From Aliarcobacter sp017996075 (GTDB taxonomy: Bacteria > Campylobacterota > Campylobacteria > Campylobacterales > Arcobacteraceae): a stretch of DNA of 64,000 nt. Positions 58,222 to 64,000 of this stretch are shown here, piece after piece. Under the pieces are notes generated by a model. That model was not told the DNA's origin, did not search any database, and was given only the letters and a program-made list of their open reading frames with translations. The position numbers were made by a program, and so were the translations under genes. Positions within the stretch are counted from its first letter, which is position 1. Each line of letters starts with the position of its first letter. The stretch lies in NCBI RefSeq assembly GCF_051062515.1, contig NZ_JAMXEK010000003.1; one strand, 5' to 3'.

Positions 58222-58723
58222 ATCTAAACTCTTCTTTCATAAAATTATTTTCATTTGTATTTTTAAAATAGTGTGTGATTATATATTCATTTGTATTAAT
58301 TTCAAGTTTTGCACATGAAATTATTGGCTTTTCTCTAGCACATACCTCTCCTGAATTTATAAAAAGTTTTTTATTTTTGTATTCACAATCAAATTTATGA
58401 GTATGACCAAAAATTATGATATCTGTATCTGGATGTAAGTGAAAAGGTAAGTGCATAAGTTTAAAACTCTTATCTTTTATTTTAAAATAATATGGCTCTT
58501 TTTTTATATTATAATCTTGTGCAAATTGAGATAAATCTCTGTCATTGTTTCCAAAAACTGCAATATATTTTAAATTTGAATCTTTTAAAATATCTAAACC
58601 ATCTTTTGAGCAAATATCCCCAGCATGGATTAAATATTCACAATTTTCCTTTTTTAAAAACTCTATACACTCTTTTAGATAGTCATTTTTGTGATGACTA
58701 TCTGATAAAATTCCTATTTTCAT
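58211..58723 (-). CDS. YfcE/MJ0936-family metallophosphoesterase
   Basis: A 170-residue calcineurin-like phosphoesterase. The metal ligands are in KIGILSDSHHKNDYLKECIE (D-S-H), YLIHAGDICSKDG (G-D), VFGNNDRDL (G-N-N-D), and IIFGHTHKFDCE (G-H-T-H). Members hydrolyse phosphodiesters in vitro; the natural substrate is usually unknown. It sits between topA and bioB, two bases short of topA, and overlaps bioB by 11 bases, forming a small minus-strand operon. Confidence 0.9.
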   Translation of the reverse strand: MKIGILSDSHHKNDYLKECIEFLKKENCEYLIHAGDICSKDGLDILKDSNLKYIAVFGNNDRDLSQFAQDYNIKKEPYYFKIKDKSFKLMHLPFHLHPDTDIIIFGHTHKFDCEYKNKKLFINSGEVCAREKPIISCAKLEINTNEYIITHYFKNTNENNFMKEEFRYEQ

Positions 58724-61057
58724 CTACTCTTTTTTTGCTTTTGTAGATACTTTTTTTGTTGTAATTTTTGTAGCTATTTTTCTAGTAGGTTTTTTTGAAA
58801 CTTTGCTATCTTTTTCAATTATTTCTAAGCATTCTTCTAGAGTTAAATTTTCAGCAACTTTTGTTTTTGGAATTTTGAAATTTTTTCTACCTTGTTTTAT
58901 ATAAGCTCCATATTGTCCATTCAAAATTTGGATTTTCTCTTTTTCAAAATCTTTAATTAAAGCTTTACTTTTTGCTTCATCAATCTCTTCTATAATCTCT
59001 TTTGCTCTTATTTCATCAACTGTGTAAGGATCATCATTTTTTAGTGAATAGTACTTTGTTTTAACTTGTAAATATGGACCAAATCTTCCAATATTTGCTT
59101 TAATTTCATTTCCACTATCATCAACTCCAACAACTCTTGGAAGAGTAAACAAAAATAGAGCTTCATCAAGTGTAATTGTATCCATATTTAGTTTTTCAGG
59201 AATTGCTACAAATTTAGGTTTTTCTTCATCATCTTTTGTTCCAATTTGAATAAAAGGTCCAAATCTTCCAACTCTAGCACTTACAGGTTTCCCAGATTTT
59301 GGGTCAATTCCCAATTCTCGCAACTGTAAATAATCAGACTTACTGATATTTTCCTCTTTATCTTTAATAGTATCTTTAAACCCTGTATAAAAGTTCTTCA
59401 TTACATCAACCCAAACTTTTTTACCCTCTGCTATTTCATCGAACTGTTCTTCGATTTTAGCTGTAAATCCAAGGTCAATAATATTTGAAAAATGATCAGT
59501 TAAAAAGCTATTTACAATCTCACCTGTAGGAGTAGGTGCTAATTTCTTATCTTCTGTTTTTACTACATATTCTCTTGCTTGAATAGTTGAAATAGTTGGA
59601 GCATAAGTTGATGGTCTTCCAATTCCTTCACTTTCAAGTTTTTTTACCAAAGAAGCTTCAGTATATCTTGAAGGTGGTTTTGTAAAAAGTTGTTCACTAT
59701 TTAAATTTTCTAGCTCTAAAACTGTACCAACTTTTATATTTGGAAGAATTTTTTCAGCACTATCAAGTGCAGCTTCAGGATTATCACTTCCTTCTGTATA
59801 AGCTTTCATAAATCCAGCAAAAATAATTCTTTGCCCCTTAGTTTGAAACTCAAACTCTTTTTTAGCTCCAGCTTCTATTTTATATGTAGTATTTGCTATT
59901 TTTGCTTGTGCCATTTGAGTAGCAATTGTTCTTTTCCAAATTAAACTATATAGTTTATACTGAGCATTGTCTAAATACTGTTTTACGAGGCTTGGCTTTA
60001 AGCTCATATCAACAGGTCTTATAGCTTCATGGGCTTCTTGAGCACCCTTTGCAGTTGATTTAAAAGCTCTTGGTTTAGAAAGTGAATAATCTTTCCCATA
60101 CTCCTCTTCTATCACTTTTTTTGCAGCAGTTGTTGCAACAGTTGAAAGATTTAAAGAGTCCGTTCTCATATAAGTTATTAAACCACCTGTATGATTTGGA
60201 ATATTTGCAACATTTCCTTCATAAAGCTGTTGTGCTATCATCATAGTTTGAGCAACACTAAGTCCTATTTTTCTACTCGCTTCTTGCTGTAGTGTTGAAG
60301 TTGTAAATGGAGGTGCTGGATTTCTAAGGCTATCTTTTTCTTCAATATCTACAAGTTTGAAATTCCCAGCATTTAAAGAAGTTTCAATTTCTCTAGCCTC
60401 TTTTTCATTTTTTACTTTTATATTTTTTCCATCTTTTTTTGCTAATTCACTTGAAAGTTCTGGGTTTATAAAATCTGCTTTTATTTTCCAATACTCTTCA
60501 GGAACAAAAGCTCTTATCTCATTCTCTCTATCTACAATTATTTTAACAGCAACACTTTGTACTCTTCCAGCACTTAAACCGTATCTTACTTTTTTCCACA
60601 AAAGTGGTGATAACTCATATCCAACTGCTCTATCAAGTATTCTTCTTGCTTGTTGTGCATCTACGAGATTTTGGTCAACATCTCTTGGATTTTGCAAGGC
60701 TTTAAGTATCGCATCTTTTGTAATTTCGTGAAAAACTATTCTTTTTATTGGATTTTTTTCAATTTTAAGCGCAGGAATCAAATGCCAAGCAATAGCCTCT
60801 CCCTCTCTATCTTCATCGGCTGCGAGGTAGATTGTTGTATCTTTTGATATTTGTTTTTTTAACTCTGTTATTACTTTTTTCTTATCATTACTTACTTGAT
60901 AGTTTGGTTTGAAGTTATCTTCAGGATCAAACCCTAAAGTTGATTTTGGTAAATCTCTAACATGCCCCATAGATGCCATAACTACATAATCAGAGCCTAA
61001 AAATTTTGATATTGTTTTTGCTTTTGCTGGAGATTCCACTATTACTAAATTTTTCAC
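58724..61057 (-). CDS. topA: DNA topoisomerase I
   Basis: A 777-residue type IA topoisomerase that relaxes negative supercoils. The N-terminal TOPRIM domain has LVIVESPAKAKTISKFLG and YLAADEDREGEAIAWHLIPA. The active-site Tyr is in GGLITYMRTDSLNLS, near residue 295. FTKPPSRYTEASLVKKLESE and GIGRPSTYAPTIS complete the gate. The C-terminus lacks four-Cys zinc ribbons and instead has three G-R-F/Y-G-P/A-Y/F-I-Q repeats (such as ARVGRFGPFIQIG) and a Lys/Thr-rich tail, as in many Campylobacterota and Firmicutes enzymes. It has its own promoter. Confidence 0.97.
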   Translation of the reverse strand: MKNLVIVESPAKAKTISKFLGSDYVVMASMGHVRDLPKSTLGFDPEDNFKPNYQVSNDKKKVITELKKQISKDTTIYLAADEDREGEAIAWHLIPALKIEKNPIKRIVFHEITKDAILKALQNPRDVDQNLVDAQQARRILDRAVGYELSPLLWKKVRYGLSAGRVQSVAVKIIVDRENEIRAFVPEEYWKIKADFINPELSSELAKKDGKNIKVKNEKEAREIETSLNAGNFKLVDIEEKDSLRNPAPPFTTSTLQQEASRKIGLSVAQTMMIAQQLYEGNVANIPNHTGGLITYMRTDSLNLSTVATTAAKKVIEEEYGKDYSLSKPRAFKSTAKGAQEAHEAIRPVDMSLKPSLVKQYLDNAQYKLYSLIWKRTIATQMAQAKIANTTYKIEAGAKKEFEFQTKGQRIIFAGFMKAYTEGSDNPEAALDSAEKILPNIKVGTVLELENLNSEQLFTKPPSRYTEASLVKKLESEGIGRPSTYAPTISTIQAREYVVKTEDKKLAPTPTGEIVNSFLTDHFSNIIDLGFTAKIEEQFDEIAEGKKVWVDVMKNFYTGFKDTIKDKEENISKSDYLQLRELGIDPKSGKPVSARVGRFGPFIQIGTKDDEEKPKFVAIPEKLNMDTITLDEALFLFTLPRVVGVDDSGNEIKANIGRFGPYLQVKTKYYSLKNDDPYTVDEIRAKEIIEEIDEAKSKALIKDFEKEKIQILNGQYGAYIKQGRKNFKIPKTKVAENLTLEECLEIIEKDSKVSKKPTRKIATKITTKKVSTKAKKE

Positions 61058-61087
61058 TTAAATTGCCTTTTATTTATAAAAGTTTGC

Positions 61088-61093
61088 ATTCTA
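61088..61093 (-). promoter_or_regulatory. Likely -10 box of topA
   Basis: TAGAAT preceded by TGT (extended -10 form) lies about 31 bases before the topA ATG in the 120-base gap to murB, on the topA strand. No -35 box is clear. Confidence 0.35.
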
Positions 61094-61177
61094 ACATAAA
61101 AAATGTAAGATTTTCTTATATGCTTTAAATATTTATGATTTATTAATTTTAATGATAGTTTTTAACTTAGTATATAT

Positions 61178-61975
61178 CTACTCAAAAATTATAATCTCAG
61201 TTTCAAGCTCTATATTAAACTGCTCTTTTACTTTTTGTTTTGCTAGATTTATCAAAGTTATCGCTTCATCAAATGTACCATTTCCATGATTTACTAAAAA
61301 ATTTGCATGAGTATTTGAAAATTCCATATCTCCTATCTTTTTACCTTTTAGCCCAACTGCTTCTATAAGTCGTCCTGCAAAATCACCTTTTGGATTTTTA
61401 AAACAGCTTCCAGCACTAGCAATTTGTGGTTGATTATCCCTCATTTTTGTGAACTCATTTTGCATATCTTTTGAAAAACCTTTAGTTTTATGAAAAACTA
61501 CTTCATAAACTATAGTATCAATTTTTGTCTGCCTATATGAAAAATCTACATTCTCTTTTTTTATATATCCATCTTTAGTTTTTATTGAGTGAATATAGTT
61601 AAAAATCTCCCAAGATTTTAAACCTGCATTCATCTTTACAAGTCCACCAATATTTCCTGGTAACTTTGCCAAAAACTCCAAAGAAGCAATATCATTTTTT
61701 CTTGTATATGTAAGAAGTTTCCCACTACTTGTAGCACAACCAACATATAGCAAATTATCTTCATCTTTTATATAATCAAACTCTTCACCCAAAATTGCAA
61801 ACTTTTTTTCACATTTTGGAGAGATAAGTAAATTATTTCCTCTTCCAATTATCTGAAAATCTGAATAATCACCTACTTCATTTATAACTAAAACCTCTTT
61901 TTCTCCACCAATATGTATAGAAGAGTATCTTTTAAAATCTACTGTTTTATAGTAATTAGCTATTTTTTCACTCAT
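61178..61975 (-). CDS. murB: UDP-N-acetylenolpyruvoylglucosamine reductase
   Basis: A 265-residue FAD enzyme making UDP-MurNAc, an early peptidoglycan step in the cytoplasm. It has YSSIHIGGEKEVLVI and FQIIGRGNNLLISPKCEKKF (the FAD-binding region). LAKLPGNIGGLVKMNAGLKS, FSYRQTKIDT with the catalytic acid region, and AGSCFKNPKGDFAGRLIEAV with the proton-donating Ser also fit. The NFLVNHGNGTFDEAITLI end is normal. Shortness (about 260 residues) is typical of Campylobacterota MurB. It overlaps mqnD by four bases and is the last gene of this operon. Confidence 0.94.
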   Translation of the reverse strand: MSEKIANYYKTVDFKRYSSIHIGGEKEVLVINEVGDYSDFQIIGRGNNLLISPKCEKKFAILGEEFDYIKDEDNLLYVGCATSSGKLLTYTRKNDIASLEFLAKLPGNIGGLVKMNAGLKSWEIFNYIHSIKTKDGYIKKENVDFSYRQTKIDTIVYEVVFHKTKGFSKDMQNEFTKMRDNQPQIASAGSCFKNPKGDFAGRLIEAVGLKGKKIGDMEFSNTHANFLVNHGNGTFDEAITLINLAKQKVKEQFNIELETEIIIFE

Positions 61976-62838
61976 CTAGCTCTTAACTCTTCATATTCGC
62001 TTGGGATTAAAAAATCTTCTGCTTTTATTAAATTTTGGTAGTGTCCACTTTTATAACCTAACTCAAAAAGTTTATTTAGAGCTTTATATTGAATTTCACT
62101 CATTTTTACAGAGTTATCATTTGCATATAGATCTAAATATTTATCTAAAGTTGTAGCATCTACACGAATTAAGCCTTTTTCTAAAAGCATAGGAGCTAGA
62201 GTTTTTCTATTTTTATTTGCTACATCAACAGCTTTTATAAGTACATTTTCATATTTTATAGCTTCAGTTAGAGTAATTGAACGACGAAGACACATCCCAC
62301 CAAGAGGAAGTGGTAACTCTTCACCATTGCAAAGTTCTACCCAAATATCCCAAATCTCTCTTTCAACTTCAAGAAGACTGCTATAAGTTAAAATTGATTC
62401 ATGAATTAAAACTCCTGCATCTACATCACCATTTATTACAGCATTTTCAATATCTAAAAAGTTCATATAAGAAATTCTAGCATCTGGATAAGCTATTTTA
62501 AAAAGTAATGCATTTGTAGTAAACTCTCCACTAAGAGCTACTTTGAAGTTTTTCTTTAGTTTTGCACCTTTCTTTTTGATAAGTTTTGGTCCGTACCCTT
62601 CCCCAAATGAAACAGCAGTTTTAAGCAAGGCAAAATCATCTTTAACAAAAGGATACAAAGCAAAAGAGATAGCACAAATGTCGTAAATCCCTTTTAGTGT
62701 AGCTTGATTTAAAGTCTCTATATCCAAAGCTATATTTTCAAATTTTACTTCGGGTAAACTAACCCAGCCAAACTTGATTGCATAATACATAAATATATCA
62801 TCTGCATCAGGAGAGTGCCCTACACTAATAATTCTCAA
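61972..62838 (-). CDS. mqnD: 1,4-dihydroxy-6-naphthoate synthase MqnD
   Basis: A 288-residue MqnA/MqnD-family enzyme of the futalosine route to menaquinone. It has ISVGHSPDADDIFMYYAIKF (the S-P-D-x-D-D start), ISFALYPFVKDDFALLKTAV, SFGEGYGPKLI, VALSGEFTTNALLFKIAYPD, and GVLIHESILTYSSLLEVERE, with the His-Glu pair. The form H-E-S-x-L-T-Y favours MqnD over MqnA. It converts cyclic dehypoxanthinyl futalosine to 1,4-dihydroxy-6-naphthoate. This route, rather than the classical men genes, is the rule in Campylobacterota. Overlaps with murB and the upstream gene indicate an operon. Confidence 0.9.
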   Translation of the reverse strand: MRIISVGHSPDADDIFMYYAIKFGWVSLPEVKFENIALDIETLNQATLKGIYDICAISFALYPFVKDDFALLKTAVSFGEGYGPKLIKKKGAKLKKNFKVALSGEFTTNALLFKIAYPDARISYMNFLDIENAVINGDVDAGVLIHESILTYSSLLEVEREIWDIWVELCNGEELPLPLGGMCLRRSITLTEAIKYENVLIKAVDVANKNRKTLAPMLLEKGLIRVDATTLDKYLDLYANDNSVKMSEIQYKALNKLFELGYKSGHYQNLIKAEDFLIPSEYEELRAR

Positions 62839-63605
62839 TTTTGCTCCTTATTTAAAACAATTTTTGCAAATCTATAATTTGATGTTGGATTTGATATTAA
62901 AGCAATAGTTCCCAAAAGGTTTTTATCTAAAACTAGCTCTTTTTTATATATTTTATCATCTATTTTAAAACTAGCCATATCACCACTTTTTAATTTTGCA
63001 ATATTTAAAAAAGTTTGACTAGCAACTATCTTTTCGTTTGTTTGCATATTTGTAAAATAAACTAAAGTTCCATTAAATGTTTGTAAATCATCAATTTCAT
63101 CTAAAGATAAATCAGAACAAGAATTTACTTTTTCTTCAAAAGTTTTATCACTAAATATAAGTTCAAAATCTGTATATTTTTTAATATTTGCTAGAAGTTT
63201 TACAATATTTTCAACTCTTTCGTGATTGATTAAATCATCACCAACAAAAAGAGCTCTTTTTGAAGCTTCTTCAAATTTTGCAAAAGCCTCCTCAAACTCC
63301 TCTTCTCCTGCACTACTTTCAGCTGATAAATACCCAATATCAAGATTTTCTAAAAATTCTTTTTGCTCTTTTGGTAAATTTTTTGCAAAAAAATTAAAAA
63401 TCAGAGCCAAAATAGCCTCTTCGCTTGCTACTTCATATTTTATAAATTGATCATAAAAATCTTTTAATTCAAAATTATCAATTGGGTGCATATATATAAA
63501 AGTAGCACTATTTTTAATAGCTTTTTTTAAACTATTTTTAAACTCCTCATCTTCAAAAAATGCCCCAACACTTAAAATATAATCATAATTTTCTATAATT
63601 TTCAC
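62835..63605 (-). CDS. Uncharacterised acidic protein
   Basis: A 256-residue protein I do not recognise with confidence. The N-terminal part (YDYILSVGAFFEDEEFKNSL, then NSATFIYMHPIDN) reads like a Rossmann strand-turn-helix. The middle is very acidic (SAESSAGEEEFEEAFAKFEE) and the last 70 residues are beta-rich (ASFKIDDKIYKKELVLDKNL). The first and last thirds have a faint look of molybdopterin-oxidoreductase or NuoG-like C-terminal domains, but no cofactor motif is present. It overlaps mqnD by four bases and follows the AAA+ gene by 11 bases, so it belongs to that operon. Confidence 0.6.
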   Translation of the reverse strand: MKIIENYDYILSVGAFFEDEEFKNSLKKAIKNSATFIYMHPIDNFELKDFYDQFIKYEVASEEAILALIFNFFAKNLPKEQKEFLENLDIGYLSAESSAGEEEFEEAFAKFEEASKRALFVGDDLINHERVENIVKLLANIKKYTDFELIFSDKTFEEKVNSCSDLSLDEIDDLQTFNGTLVYFTNMQTNEKIVASQTFLNIAKLKSGDMASFKIDDKIYKKELVLDKNLLGTIALISNPTSNYRFAKIVLNKEQN

Positions 63606-63616
63606 TAATCTTCCTT

Positions 63617-64000
63617 TTAAAAAAATCCAACTTTTGTTTCACTATCAAACTGACCTTTTTTCTCTTTACTTATTTGCTCTTCAAAATCTTTTAGAGTAAA
63701 AACTGCATCTTCTAAAACAGCTAGTTTATAAGCTGTATTTTTAATAACCAACTCTATTTGACCACCTGTAAGCTCATGTTTTGCAATTTTTTCAAAATCA
63801 AAATCTTTTTCTAATGGCAAAGTTGCTGGAATTAGTTTTTTCCAAAGCTCTAATCTTTGCTCATGATTTGGTTTTACAAACTCAATTTTATAGTTAAATC
63901 TTCTTGAAAATGCTTTATCAAGATTTTCAAGCAAATTTGTAGTTGCTATTAAAATTCCATCAAATCTCTCAATTTGTTCCAAAAATATATTTTGCATTTG
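63617..64000 (-). CDS. AAA+ ATPase, C-terminal part only
   Basis: 127 codons are visible, open to the right window edge, so the N-terminus is missing. The part seen is the end of an AAA+ module: EQIERFDGILIATTNLLENL with the sensor-1 Asn, FSRRFNYKIEF with the arginine-finger Arg pair, then the helical lid (HELTGGQIELVIKNTAYKLA, with the Gly of sensor 2). The form resembles the classic AAA family such as spastin- or FtsH-like ATPases rather than Clp proteins. The function depends on the missing N-terminal domain. It heads the visible part of the operon leading to mqnD and murB. Confidence 0.8.
   Translation of the reverse strand, partial: QMQNIFLEQIERFDGILIATTNLLENLDKAFSRRFNYKIEFVKPNHEQRLELWKKLIPATLPLEKDFDFEKIAKHELTGGQIELVIKNTAYKLAVLEDAVFTLKDFEEQISKEKKGQFDSETKVGFF

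Noticed and set aside
1..64000. CRISPR arrays, tRNA or rRNA genes, insertion sequences
   Set aside because: I looked in all intergenic gaps and saw no repeat-spacer pattern, no cloverleaf with a CCA-type end and no transposase or terminal inverted repeats.

Overview
The window is very AT-rich and tightly packed, and it reads as the chromosome of a Campylobacterota bacterium, most likely Arcobacter or Aliarcobacter. The grounds are two short tandem flagellins of about 306 residues, Maf-family flagellin glycosylation proteins, complete CMP-pseudaminic and CMP-legionaminic acid gene sets, an MqnD enzyme of the futalosine menaquinone route, a short BioB and short MurB, and A/T-rich codon use throughout. 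No tRNA, rRNA, CRISPR array or insertion sequence was seen. No stretch longer than 300 bases lacks a gene; the longest gap (4965-5146) is the flaA leader.

Layout. 1-4964: an ankyrin-repeat protein cut by the window edge, a Suv3-like helicase, and two toxin-antitoxin pairs on either side of trmA. 5147-7140: flaA and flaB. 7182-18050 (minus): an operon rfbF, rfbG, a ThDP (thiamine diphosphate) enzyme, an acylating acetaldehyde dehydrogenase, a 4-hydroxy-2-oxovalerate-type aldolase, two SDR enzymes, rfbH and maf1. 18119-19162 (plus): a lone glycosyltransferase. 19154-27859 (minus): the legionaminic acid operon (legB, legC, legH, legI, legG, ptmE, legF), with two unrelated guest genes inside it (ORF6N family and DUF1016/PDDEXK family). 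27979-45592 (plus): maf2 followed by a long sugar-decoration operon holding an ACP, an adenylation enzyme, methyltransferases, aminotransferases, an FdtA/FdtC/FdtB set and glycosyltransferases. 45593-55881 (minus): the pseudaminic acid operon (pseB, pseC, pseF, pseG, pseI, pseH), with an AlbA_2-type guest gene inside it and a second ACP/SDR/ligase module plus a TagD/LicD pair at its end. 55988-64000: housekeeping genes (recA, bioB, a phosphodiesterase, topA, murB, mqnD) and part of an AAA+ ATPase.

How it works together. The locus is a flagellin and surface-glycan factory. The leg and pse operons should supply two CMP-nonulosonic acids, which Maf proteins normally attach to flagellin Ser/Thr. 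The rfb operon looks able to build a CDP-linked branched-chain sugar whose branch is a four-carbon unit made from pyruvate and acetaldehyde. This is my strongest candidate for an unusual system. The plus-strand operon probably makes a dTDP-amino sugar carrying an ACP-delivered acyl or aminoacyl group and methyl groups. Regulation-like signals include a structured leader before flaA but not flaB, a nine-G tract between two acyltransferase genes, and guest genes joined to their neighbours by overlaps of 4 to 11 bases.

All function calls come from reading sequence motifs and gene order; no database search was run.
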